Below are positions 16,942 through 25,132 of a stretch of 37,823 nt of DNA, one piece after another. Each line of letters opens with the position of its first letter. Within the stretch, counting starts at the first letter, position 1. The DNA is from Bacteroidota bacterium (GTDB taxonomy: Bacteria; Bacteroidota; Bacteroidia; UKL13-3), in NCBI GenBank assembly GCA_027482225.1, contig JAIXWD010000018.1, positions 1 through 37,823 of the forward strand, written 5' to 3'. The position numbers were made by a program, and so were the translations under genes. The notes beneath the pieces are model-generated. The model ran no database searches, had not been told where the DNA came from, and saw only the letters and a list, made by a program, of their open reading frames with translations.

Positions 16942-18249
16942 ATGATAGCACAGATACTATTTGTAATAATTGCGGCAGTTGCCACTTATTTTTTTGTTAA
17001 AAACCTTAAAACCATCAGAAGAAACATTCTCTTAGGCAAGGATGTGGACCTAAGCGATAACAAAGCGGAGCGTTGGAAAACCATGTTAAAAGTGGCTTTT
17101 GGGCAAACCAAAATGGCGGTACGTCCGGTTCCTTTTGTATTGCATTTAATTGTTTATGTTGGTTTTGTTCTTATAAACATAGAGGTACTAGAAATTTTAA
17201 TTGATGGTGTATTCGGTTCGCATCGTGTGTTGTCTTTTCTTGGTGCTGTTTACAATTTTGCTATTGGCTTTTTCGAAATATTGGCTTTTGCTGTGTTGGT
17301 TGCTTGTGTAGTTTTTTTAACGCGCAGGTACGTGGTTAAATTAGCTCGCTTTCAGAGCCCCGAATTACAAGGTAAACCCAATAAAGATGCGGCTTACATT
17401 TTATTTGTAGAAATCATTTTAATGGCAGCTTTGTTAATCATGAATGCTTCCGACCAACTATTACAATCTCGTGGAGCCGATCATTATATCCTTGCAGGTT
17501 CGTTTCCAATTAGCAGCTGGTTATTTGCTCCAATATTTAATAACTTCTCTGATGGCACTTTGGTTTTGATTGAACGTGCTGCATGGTGGTTTCACATCAT
17601 TGGTATTTTTGCTTTTATGAATTACCTACCATTCAGCAAACACTTTCACATCATCATGGCTTTCCCTAATACGTTTTATTCAAACCTTAAAGCTAAGGGT
17701 GAGTTAAACAATATGGCCAGTGTTACACAAGAAGTAAAATTAATGTTAGACCCAAGTGCGGTAACACCTGAAGGTTATGAGCCACCAACAAGTTTTGGTG
17801 TTAAAGATGTGCAGGACCTAACATGGAAAAATTTAATGGATGCATACACCTGTACCGAGTGTGGCCGCTGCACCAGCAGTTGTCCACAAAACATAACGGG
17901 TAAGTTGTTGTCGCCACGTAAGATTGTAATGGATGTGCGCGATAGGTTAGAAGAAGTAGGTAAAAACATAGATGCTAACAGCGGCTCTTTTGTTGATGAC
18001 GGTAAAAACTTACACAGTTATGTAACTGAAGAGGAGCTATGGGCTTGTAATACTTGTAACGCTTGCGTAGAAGCTTGTCCAATTAATATTAATCCAATGG
18101 AAATGATTGTAGAAATGCGCAGGTATAAAGTGATGGAACAATCATCCGCTCCAGGTTCGTTAAACAACATGTTTAATAACTTAGAAAATAACCAAGCTCC
18201 ATGGCAGTTTAGTCCAATGGATAGGGCTAACTGGACTAAAGAAGATTAA
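16942..18249 (+). CDS. Membrane-bound HdrC-like protein with two [4Fe-4S] clusters
   Basis: This is a 435-residue protein. The N-terminal 260 residues contain about five or six membrane helices with several histidines (for example 'HLIVYVGFVLIN', 'WWFHIIGIFAFMNYLPFSKHFH'), resembling the haem-b-binding NarI/DsrM-type membrane domain. The C-terminal region has two complete CxxCxxCxxxCP motifs, 'CTECGRCTSSCP' near 303 and 'CNTCNACVEACP' near 370, as in HdrC or SdhB-type ferredoxin domains. It should pass electrons between a membrane quinone pool and a cytoplasmic partner. In related gene pairs an HdrB-like CCG-domain protein usually follows. Here the next gene is on the opposite strand and unrelated. 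The stop overlaps that gene's stop by three bases. Confidence 0.88.
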   Translation: MIAQILFVIIAAVATYFFVKNLKTIRRNILLGKDVDLSDNKAERWKTMLKVAFGQTKMAVRPVPFVLHLIVYVGFVLINIEVLEILIDGVFGSHRVLSFLGAVYNFAIGFFEILAFAVLVACVVFLTRRYVVKLARFQSPELQGKPNKDAAYILFVEIILMAALLIMNASDQLLQSRGADHYILAGSFPISSWLFAPIFNNFSDGTLVLIERAAWWFHIIGIFAFMNYLPFSKHFHIIMAFPNTFYSNLKAKGELNNMASVTQEVKLMLDPSAVTPEGYEPPTSFGVKDVQDLTWKNLMDAYTCTECGRCTSSCPQNITGKLLSPRKIVMDVRDRLEEVGKNIDANSGSFVDDGKNLHSYVTEEELWACNTCNACVEACPININPMEMIVEMRRYKVMEQSSAPGSLNNMFNNLENNQAPWQFSPMDRANWTKED

Positions 18250-19352
18250 ATCCCAGCTATACTTTTATAAGTTTTTAAACCATTCATATCGGTATACTTT
18301 AGCACATAGCTAAGTGAATGATCTAAAAAATCTTGTGAATATCCGGTTAATAAGGCACCAAAAACCTGCTTGAGTTCATCATGGTATTTCTCGTTTAAGC
18401 GGGTATGAATAAATGCTTCTGCAACGCAAGAAAAGGCGATTCGTTGTTCATTATAATCCCAAGTTTTTAAATGTATTTTGCAATAATCAAGCAATTGGTT
18501 TACTCCATTTAACAGCTTATGTTTATTGTTTTTAAGCTTTAAATAAAATAATTGGTAGGCCAAATACCTCATTCTTGGATAAATAAATAATTGATTTAAT
18601 GTTGACTCCGACAATTCTAAATAGTCATAAAGTGGCTTACTATATTTTAATGCTTGTGTATAATTGCTATTGATGAAGTAATGCCTTAGCAAGATACAAT
18701 TGCCGAAAACATAATCCTGTAGGTGTTTTCCATCTAATTCGGGATTGGTGTTTTTTAAATAGTATTCATATCCCTTTGCGTATCCATTAATTTTAAAATC
18801 GGGATCTGTACACCTTTCAAAAAAGCCTTCCCTTACCGCTTTCACATGGCTAAACTCTTTAAAAAATTTAAGGTTCGAGTTTTTATTGGTGTATAATGAA
18901 ATATAAAGTTCAAAGCCCAATTGGAGTTGTGCTTCAACATCTATATTGTTCAATTGGTCGGTGTATTCATACAGCGGCTTTAGTTGGTTTTGGTGAACAC
19001 AAATATTGATTAAACTTTTAATCGGTTTTTCTTTAATAGGAAGTTGCCCAAATGAAAACGCAAATTCTTGGTTGTTTTTGGTCCATTTTTCAAAATCATC
19101 AAAGTCCTTTTTGTTGCAAAAAACTGCAAATTTATCAAGTGTATGCAAGTAAAACTTGTGGTCGTTTTCGGGCTGATTTAAAAATCTTAAAATGGTAGAC
19201 TCTGATACACTATCTATGCCCATACGTTTCATTAATAGGGCAAGGTAACCTGCATCAGACTTAGTTCTGATGGGGAATGAGGCCATTTTAAGTACTTCTT
19301 TTTTTAATTCGTTCAGTACTAATGGCGATATGTTGTATGAGGGTTTTGGCAT
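18246..19352 (-). CDS. Unrecognised helical protein with possible N-terminal DNA-binding-like domain
   Basis: I do not recognise this 368-residue cytoplasmic protein by family. It has no signal peptide or membrane helix. Residues 1-95 contain 'SVSESTILRFLNQPEN' and 'FYLHTLDKFAVFCNKKDFDDFEKW', a layout I associate with a small helical domain found in Bacteroidota proteins, where a 'SESTLxRxF' helix and a 'LDxLAxFCGYxxFxxFE' helix look like a repressor-type fold. Residues 100-368 are Leu/Tyr-rich helices compatible with TPR-like repeats ('GYAKGYEYYLKNTNPELDG', 'RMRYLAYQLFYLKLKNNKHK'). A regulatory role is only a guess. It converges on the Fe-S gene with overlapping stop codons, and its 5' end is divergent from the operon starting at 19454. 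Confidence 0.75.
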   Translation of the reverse strand: MPKPSYNISPLVLNELKKEVLKMASFPIRTKSDAGYLALLMKRMGIDSVSESTILRFLNQPENDHKFYLHTLDKFAVFCNKKDFDDFEKWTKNNQEFAFSFGQLPIKEKPIKSLINICVHQNQLKPLYEYTDQLNNIDVEAQLQLGFELYISLYTNKNSNLKFFKEFSHVKAVREGFFERCTDPDFKINGYAKGYEYYLKNTNPELDGKHLQDYVFGNCILLRHYFINSNYTQALKYSKPLYDYLELSESTLNQLFIYPRMRYLAYQLFYLKLKNNKHKLLNGVNQLLDYCKIHLKTWDYNEQRIAFSCVAEAFIHTRLNEKYHDELKQVFGALLTGYSQDFLDHSLSYVLKYTDMNGLKTYKSIAGI

Positions 19353-19453
19353 TTTATAGATAATCCATAGCCAATATAATTAAATAAATAAGATGCCAAA
19401 TACTTGAACCAACTTGAGTTGAAAAAGACACTATGTTTTCTCCAATTTGCAAC

Positions 19454-19636
19454 ATGGCAAAATATAAATGTGATGTTGGTGACGTTAAAGCACCAGGAGG
19501 TTCTAGAAAAGATGTAATACTTGAGGCTACTGCCCCTAAGGACAGCGGTAAAATTTATGAAGAGTTAAAAAAAGATTATGTACTAAAACATGGTGGTCAA
19601 CCTCATAATTTATCAATAAAATCAGGACCATTGTAA
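19454..19636 (+). CDS. Small conserved-looking hypothetical protein
   Basis: The 60-residue product starts 'MAKYKCDVGDVKAPGGSRKD' and is followed after 10 bases by the large T9SS gene. An upstream in-frame ATG at 19433 would add seven residues ('MFSPICN'), but a TATGTTTT sequence resembling a -7 box lies there, so I prefer 19454. The sequence is charged, with a single Cys and a Gly/Pro-rich ending ('HGGQPHNLSIKSGPL'), and has no signal peptide or membrane helix. I do not recognise the family. Its short size and clean spacing to the next gene support it being real. Confidence 0.6.
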   Translation: MAKYKCDVGDVKAPGGSRKDVILEATAPKDSGKIYEELKKDYVLKHGGQPHNLSIKSGPL

Positions 19637-19646
19637 TATTTAATAT

Positions 19647-22600
19647 ATGAAAAATCTTAAAGCATTATTTGTCTTATTAATTCTTTTATCTACTAAACTT
19701 GCTATTTGTCAAACACTTCAGAATTTGACATTGCCTGTCTCTGCTGCTGGAAAGAGCCTATACTCGGTTTCATCCCAAGGTAGCAACTTATATATTGCTG
19801 GTGATGGTTGTATATTGAAGTCTGCAAATAATGGAAGTACATGGTCAGTAATTTATTCAGATAATACCAAGTTGTTTTTTGATGTAAAATTCCCTAACGC
19901 ACAAGTTGGATATGCTGTAGGCTGGGCAAAATCTGAAAATGCATTGAATAAGACTGCATTATTATATAAAACTGATGACGGAGGTATAACTTGGAGTAAC
20001 ATTTTCCAATCCACAAGAAAAGCACAAGCGTCTACTAAATTCACGGAAGGACAGATGAGGAATGGTGCAATTGATTGTTTAGATGAAAGTAGGCTTATTT
20101 GGTCTGTTGGAAGTGGGCAGTATTATTCGGTTACTGGTGGCAGAGGAAATCATGTTGTACTTGGAGGTACTCAATCATACACAGCGTTGCTTCCTAATAT
20201 TAATAAAGCCTTTTGGGGTAGTTCTGGGATCCTTGAATCCACCAAGGGTGGAGTAACAGCTGGTATGTCAGGTTATCAAGCATATGATTATTATGATTTT
20301 GACTTATTAACTCCGGACATATTCTATGCTTCAACAAATACAAACGAAATTTATAAGATTCAGGTTAATCAGACTAATACATCTTCTTATAAGATTGTAA
20401 ACGGAGCGGGTATTAATAGTCGATTTTTTGGTGTTGACTTTATTGATCTGAACATTGGATATGTTGTTGGAGATAGCGGAAAGATTTTTGAGACTATCAA
20501 TGGAGGCAATAGTTGGAGTAAAATAACCAATACAAATAGTAATCAGTTAAATGATATCCATTTTTATTCTGCAAGTGATGCAATAATAATTGGTAACAAT
20601 GGAACTCTACTTAAGCTGTCTAATAATATTGTTAACCCGAATGCTATACTATTCAACCCTAAACCTATTTATAATGAGTCAAGCTCAGAATGGCTACCTG
20701 TTGTAAATGGCGTAACTAATGACTTATATGAGGTGGAAATAAATTTTAGTTCAGTTTACATTGCAGGTGACGGCATCATATTAAAAAGTACCAATTTGGG
20801 GGCAAGCTTCAACACAGTCTATTCAAATAGTAACTATAAATTTAGGGATATAACTTTTACTAGTGCTAATAATGGTTGGGTTATTGCGTATAATATTTCT
20901 CAATCTAGGGTCGATGTTCTTAAAACAATTGATGGTGGAGCTAATTGGACTTTACAGACAAGCATCACAGGTACCTCTGCTGGAATTGTCACTGGTTTGT
21001 GTATTGAAGCTCTGAACTCGAATTTCGTACTTGCAAGCGTTGCTGTTGGTGTTAATACCAATAAAAAGTATACCACAAACGGTGGCGTAACATGGCAGAG
21101 CATCGGTGGCAACTTCACATCAGCTGCTATTTCAGACTTTATATTTTTTGGTAATAACTATAATGCAAATGGTGAACAAGGTTATGGTGCTCAAATTGTA
21201 GGAGGAGGAACTTATTTATCTACAAATATCACCACTGGAGCGGCTAACACAATAGCAGGTTGTTATACACTTACTTATCCTAATGCAGTTAAAAATTATG
21301 GAACTAATTCTATAAGCTCTGCCTCTAATCATATGTGTTTAGCAAGAGACATGGACTGGAATAATCAAACTTTTATTCTTGAAGGGTGGTTTGAAAGGAC
21401 AAAAGTGGCCAATCCTGTTTCTGCATCTGATTGGGCCTGCTACCCAACATATACCGCTGTAAATTTTTATGGAGTGAAAATGATATCGAATAGTGAGATA
21501 TGGTTAGTTGGGGAAAAGGGTACAATAATTACGACAAAAAATGGTGGAATGATAAGTCAAAGTTCTGCACCAAATCCTCAAAAGGAATGGTATGGCCACA
21601 ATACTAATAGCTATAATAATTTATTTGATATTGAAAATATAAATGACTCTATTTATATAGTTGTTGGCTCAAATGGTACAGTATTGAGAACTGTAAACGC
21701 CAATAGTGAATCCCTTGTTTCAAGCGCGCTTATTTCTACTAATTCGGTCACATCAATAACAGCAAGTGGAACTATATGTGGCGGACTGATTAGTGGTGAT
21801 GGTGGGTCCAATATCATATCAAGAGGTGTATGTTGGTCAACATCCGCTAATCCAACAACCTCAAACACTATAACAACAGATGGATCGGGAACGGGTTCAT
21901 TTATTTCAACGGTAACAAATTTACAGTCAAATACAACTTACTATCTTCGTGCATATGCAATTAATTCAACAGGCACATTTTATGGAAATCAAGTTACATT
22001 TAAAACAAACCTAGCAATTACATTACCTGTTATAACAACTAGTGCTGTAGCATCAATTACATCAAATAGTGCTATAAGTGGTGGTTTCGTGAGTAGTAAT
22101 GGAGGATCCAATGTCACATCAAGAGGGATATGTTGGTCAACATCTGCTAATCCAACAACTACTAATAGTAAAACAATAGATGGATTAGATACAGGTACTT
22201 TTATATCAAACATAACAAGTTTACAACCAAATACAACTTATTATGTGAGGGCATATGCAACAAATTCTGTAGGTACAGCATATGGTAATCAAGTTACGTT
22301 CACAACAAGTCAAGTTATTACATTACCAATTCTAACAACTAGTACTGTAACATCAATTACATCAAATAGTGCTATAAGTGGTGGTTTCGTGAGTAGCAAT
22401 GGAGGGTCTAATGTCACTTCAAGTGGGATATGTTGGTCAACATCTGCTAATCCAACAACTTCAAACAGCAAAACAACAGACGGATCGGGAACAGGTTCAT
22501 TTATTTCAACTATAATAAATTTGCAATCAAATACAACTTATTATGTAAGGGCTTATGCAACAAATGCTATCGGTACTGCTTATGGTAATGAAATAAGTTT

Positions 22601-23243
22601 TACTACAACTGGCCTAAATCCGGGCTGTGTAAATACCGTAATATGGCCTACCGCAGCAGTAACAGTTCCGCAAAGTGTAGGTCAAACCATTGAAATTACA
22701 CCTGGAAATGGAGAATTGGATTGTAACTTTGCTGGAGAGTATTCGCGAACTCAAGGATGGAAAGATGGATTGAAATATACAATTTATTCAACACGAGCTA
22801 CTGACTTTATTACCATAACAGATGACAATAACGTTGTTATTAAATCAGGTGTGCAGCCACTTGAATTTACGAATGCTGGTACTAGTGTTAAACGCATTCA
22901 TGTGAATTTAAATAGCAGCTGTGCAACCGAGGATGCTTGCAGGGATATATCTATTAAATTAAACGCTTCAACAGGGTTATCAAATTATACTTTACTAAAT
23001 GATGTACAATTATTTCCTAATCCTACATATGGATTATTATATTACCGAGGCGAAGTTCATGCGGGAGACATAATTGAAATATACTATTCGAATTGTTTAG
23101 GTCAAAGACGTCCAGTAACTTATTCAATCACTAATTTAAATACTTTAGAATTGAAATTGCCTGATGACGCATTTGGATTAATAAATATTGAAATTAAGAT
23201 TAATATGCTTTCTAATACACAGAAAGTGTTAATCATTAAATAG
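19647..23243 (+). CDS. Secreted T9SS protein: BNR/YCF48-like propeller plus three FnIII-like repeats
   Basis: The 1198-residue protein has a signal peptide (about 1-21, 'LAICQ'). Residues about 30-690 contain repeated 'LYIAGDGCILKSANNGSTW', 'YKTDDGGITW', 'FETINGGNSW' and 'LKTIDGGANW' motifs, typical of BNR/YCF48-like beta-propellers of photosystem-stability and sialidase type. No sialidase catalytic set is apparent. Residues 692-991 are three 100-residue FnIII-like units ('ICWSTSANPTTSNS', 'NTTYYVRAYATN', 'GTAYGNQVTF'). A Cys-containing beta domain follows (about 993-1110), then a T9SS type A domain ('VQLFPNPTYGLLYY' to 'TQKVLIIK'). Extracellular binding is inferred. The start lies 10 bases after the small upstream gene. 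Confidence 0.9.
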   Translation: MKNLKALFVLLILLSTKLAICQTLQNLTLPVSAAGKSLYSVSSQGSNLYIAGDGCILKSANNGSTWSVIYSDNTKLFFDVKFPNAQVGYAVGWAKSENALNKTALLYKTDDGGITWSNIFQSTRKAQASTKFTEGQMRNGAIDCLDESRLIWSVGSGQYYSVTGGRGNHVVLGGTQSYTALLPNINKAFWGSSGILESTKGGVTAGMSGYQAYDYYDFDLLTPDIFYASTNTNEIYKIQVNQTNTSSYKIVNGAGINSRFFGVDFIDLNIGYVVGDSGKIFETINGGNSWSKITNTNSNQLNDIHFYSASDAIIIGNNGTLLKLSNNIVNPNAILFNPKPIYNESSSEWLPVVNGVTNDLYEVEINFSSVYIAGDGIILKSTNLGASFNTVYSNSNYKFRDITFTSANNGWVIAYNISQSRVDVLKTIDGGANWTLQTSITGTSAGIVTGLCIEALNSNFVLASVAVGVNTNKKYTTNGGVTWQSIGGNFTSAAISDFIFFGNNYNANGEQGYGAQIVGGGTYLSTNITTGAANTIAGCYTLTYPNAVKNYGTNSISSASNHMCLARDMDWNNQTFILEGWFERTKVANPVSASDWACYPTYTAVNFYGVKMISNSEIWLVGEKGTIITTKNGGMISQSSAPNPQKEWYGHNTNSYNNLFDIENINDSIYIVVGSNGTVLRTVNANSESLVSSALISTNSVTSITASGTICGGLISGDGGSNIISRGVCWSTSANPTTSNTITTDGSGTGSFISTVTNLQSNTTYYLRAYAINSTGTFYGNQVTFKTNLAITLPVITTSAVASITSNSAISGGFVSSNGGSNVTSRGICWSTSANPTTTNSKTIDGLDTGTFISNITSLQPNTTYYVRAYATNSVGTAYGNQVTFTTSQVITLPILTTSTVTSITSNSAISGGFVSSNGGSNVTSSGICWSTSANPTTSNSKTTDGSGTGSFISTIINLQSNTTYYVRAYATNAIGTAYGNEISFTTTGLNPGCVNTVIWPTAAVTVPQSVGQTIEITPGNGELDCNFAGEYSRTQGWKDGLKYTIYSTRATDFITITDDNNVVIKSGVQPLEFTNAGTSVKRIHVNLNSSCATEDACRDISIKLNASTGLSNYTLLNDVQLFPNPTYGLLYYRGEVHAGDIIEIYYSNCLGQRRPVTYSITNLNTLELKLPDDAFGLINIEIKINMLSNTQKVLIIK
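21721..22620 (+). repeat. Three in-frame 300-bp tandem repeats (FnIII-like units)
   Basis: The units 21721-22020, 22021-22320 and 22321-22620 align with no length change: the word CATCAAT occurs at 21751, 22051 and 22351. Each encodes 100 residues. Bases 22051-22080 are identical to 22351-22380. The middle of unit 3 instead resembles unit 1. Confidence 0.9.
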
Positions 23244-23272
23244 CGCATATGCTAGAATAAAAAAATTACAAA

Positions 23273-24088
23273 ATGAGCAAGAGCGTAGCTGAATTAATTA
23301 TTAATCATATCCTGAATTTTAATGAAAATGAAATTACCAATATTTATAGACAACTTAAATTAGAAAGTCAAATTGAAGTAACGAATGTAAATTTTTTAAA
23401 GAATAGTTTTTTTGAATTCGGTCAGGTTACCACTTACAATAGTTTTCAAATCGATTTGCCATTCTGGAACTCATTTAAAGCCGGTAAGGAAACGGTTATG
23501 GTAATTGGTATGGATCCTAAGCGCTCTTCCATATCAAATAAAGTACCCAAGGATATTATATTAAATACCCCATATTCCTTGCATTGCAAGGAAGGTCGAG
23601 AGACAAAGAAAAATCAGTATTGGAGTATTTTGTCTCGTTTAATAACGGATTATAATATTTATACAACTGATTTGTATAAACTGTATTTTAACCAAATTAA
23701 CCCTCAAAACAACTCTAAATTACCAAGCAACAGAATTACCAAATACATGTCTTTAGCAATACACAAAATAATGTTAGAAGAGGAAATAGCATATGTAAAT
23801 CCATCAGCAATTATATGTTTTGGGAATGCATCAAGAAATGCTTGTGCAGGTATATTGGGCTTAAAAATAAACAAACAGATTACTAAAGACAATATAATGC
23901 GCGGATATTCTTTACAGATCAAAGATAAGATGATTAAGTTTATTGCGATACCACATCCATCAGGATTGACGAGACCTAATAATTGGGCGGATTTTTATTC
24001 TGCGAATGATGTTCTTGGAGATATTAGCCATCATGCAAGGCCTGAGGTTTTAGCTAGTCTTATCAAAGAATCGCTTAAAAATCTATAA
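23273..24088 (+). CDS. Uracil-DNA glycosylase superfamily-like protein (putative)
   Basis: This 271-residue soluble protein has three segments that resemble uracil-DNA glycosylase motifs in the right order: 'VMVIGMDPKRSS' (about 76-87, like the GxDP or GMNP water-activating loop), 'AIICFGNASRNA' (about 179-190, the central strand and loop), and 'IAIPHPSGLTR' (about 223-233, like the HPS DNA-intercalating loop). The overall length suits the fold. These are visual matches only, and substrate or even glycosylase activity is not shown. The gene lies 29 bases after the T9SS gene and one base before a run of four tiny genes. A base-excision or nucleic-acid-sensing role is possible. Confidence 0.6.
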   Translation: MSKSVAELIINHILNFNENEITNIYRQLKLESQIEVTNVNFLKNSFFEFGQVTTYNSFQIDLPFWNSFKAGKETVMVIGMDPKRSSISNKVPKDIILNTPYSLHCKEGRETKKNQYWSILSRLITDYNIYTTDLYKLYFNQINPQNNSKLPSNRITKYMSLAIHKIMLEEEIAYVNPSAIICFGNASRNACAGILGLKINKQITKDNIMRGYSLQIKDKMIKFIAIPHPSGLTRPNNWADFYSANDVLGDISHHARPEVLASLIKESLKNL

Positions 24089-24089
24089 C

Positions 24090-24260
24090 ATGTTCGGTTT
24101 TAAAGGTAAATACGGTTTCTCATTTTCTTGGAAACGATTATTAGGCATAAGTGGTTTCCGCTCTAGCGTAGCGCATAAAACTGGTGTACCTACCACTAAA
24201 GGTGGCGTAGAGCGTAAAATAGGACGATCTATTATTAGGATGTTATTTAAAAACTGGTAA
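24090..24260 (+). CDS. Small basic protein, 56 residues
   Basis: The ATG at 24090 comes one base after the stop of the UDG-like gene, and the TAA shares its last A with the ATG of the next gene (TAATG). The product is rich in Lys and Arg, with 'FSFSWKRLLGISGFRSSVA', 'KTGVPTTKGGVERKIGRSI' and an amphipathic end 'RMLFKNW'. The 'GVPTTKGGVERKIGR' segment resembles small basic proteins I have seen in Bacteroidota genomes, with no function I can name. Its exact packing between neighbours on both sides is the strongest sign that it is a real gene. Nucleic acid binding is plausible from charge alone. Confidence 0.65.
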   Translation: MFGFKGKYGFSFSWKRLLGISGFRSSVAHKTGVPTTKGGVERKIGRSIIRMLFKNW

Positions 24261-24583
24261 TGAGAACAAAGCAAAACAAAGATTACTCGCTAGCCATGGT
24301 TATCCTATACCTGATTTTTTCTTTTTTGGGTGGGTTAACGTTTAGTATTTTGGCATTACGTGCCAAAAGAAATAATAAAACTGTTTTTTGGTGGTTTCTA
24401 TTAGCGCTTATTTTCATTGGCCTTTTTGGGGTTTTATCGTATTCATTTGTTATTACCTCTGGGCCTGCAAAAGATCCAGGGTGGTATTACCTCGGGCTTT
24501 CCACTTTGGTTGCAAATGGCATAGCCTTATTTATTTTATTAGTTACACTTTTTACTAAATCATATCAAAATGGGATTAGTTAG
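24260..24583 (+). CDS. Small membrane protein with three predicted helices
   Basis: The product has 107 residues. A charged start 'MRTKQNKDYS' is followed by three hydrophobic segments (about 12-33, 43-65 and 77-99). Between the first two is the basic loop 'RAKRNNK', and the third is preceded by 'SGPAKDPGWYY'. There is no lipobox or cleavable signal. The start overlaps the previous stop by one base and the end overlaps the next gene by 14 bases, so translation of the set is probably coupled. I do not recognise the family. Confidence 0.7.
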   Translation: MRTKQNKDYSLAMVILYLIFSFLGGLTFSILALRAKRNNKTVFWWFLLALIFIGLFGVLSYSFVITSGPAKDPGWYYLGLSTLVANGIALFILLVTLFTKSYQNGIS

Positions 24584-24962
24584 AGAAATATTTGATGAAA
24601 TTATTCCTTTGCCTGATGCTAAGGTAAACCAAATTAATGCAGAAGGAAAGATCAACTCCTATCACTTTAAATTTGCTTATGCATTTTTAAATCTAGTTTT
24701 TCAAGTTATAGATTGCTTAATCATTCCTTTTTATACCCTCGTGTTGTTTATGTCACTGAAACATGGCGGTGGGTTTATGAAGATAGGCCTTTTGATAATC
24801 TTAGGTTTTTCCACCTTGTTTTCATTTTGTCAGGTTATTTATTGGTTTATAAAATCACCAGATAATTATGTTTCGTTTAAAGATAGACTGATGGGTGAAA
24901 CAACCATTGGCGCATTGATAAGTGGTTTATTTCGTGTTAAAATTTATTATTATTGGAAGTAA
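24570..24962 (+). CDS. Small membrane protein with two or three predicted helices
   Basis: The product has 130 residues. A soluble N-terminus 'MGLVREIFDEIIPLPDAKVN' leads to a double hydrophobic stretch (about 34-62) and another at about 70-95. A charged segment 'SPDNYVSFKDRLMGETT' follows and the protein ends 'VKIYYYWK'. The gene overlaps the previous one by 14 bases, and its stop shares one base with the next ATG. No family is recognised. It may form a membrane complex with its neighbours, but nothing in the sequence proves it. Confidence 0.7.
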   Translation: MGLVREIFDEIIPLPDAKVNQINAEGKINSYHFKFAYAFLNLVFQVIDCLIIPFYTLVLFMSLKHGGGFMKIGLLIILGFSTLFSFCQVIYWFIKSPDNYVSFKDRLMGETTIGALISGLFRVKIYYYWK

Positions 24963-25132
24963 TGACCCAGCCGAAAATAGATCAGCACGAGAAAAGACTG
25001 CAGCGCGACTTAGATCGTTTTAGTGTAAAATTGATTAAGGTTATTGGCGTAATAGGCGCAATAGTTGGCTTTGCCATATTAATTGCATTTTGGTATTGGG
25101 TAATAAAGATGTTGTTTAAAGTTGGCGCTTAA
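24962..25132 (+). CDS. Small single-helix membrane protein, 56 residues
   Basis: The ATG at 24962 overlaps the previous stop (TAATG). The first 20 residues are charged and probably helical ('QHEKRLQRDLDRF'). One membrane helix follows (about 24-48, 'VIGVIGAIVGFAILIAFWYW') with a short basic tail. The gene ends at 25132, its stop codon overlapping the stop of the convergent EamA-like gene. It is the last member of the packed plus-strand run that begins at 24090. Function unknown. Confidence 0.65.
   Translation: MTQPKIDQHEKRLQRDLDRFSVKLIKVIGVIGAIVGFAILIAFWYWVIKMLFKVGA

Noticed and set aside
21721-22620. CRISPR-like or intergenic repeat array
   Set aside because: The 300-bp units are in frame, contiguous and encode FnIII-like domains inside a longer gene.
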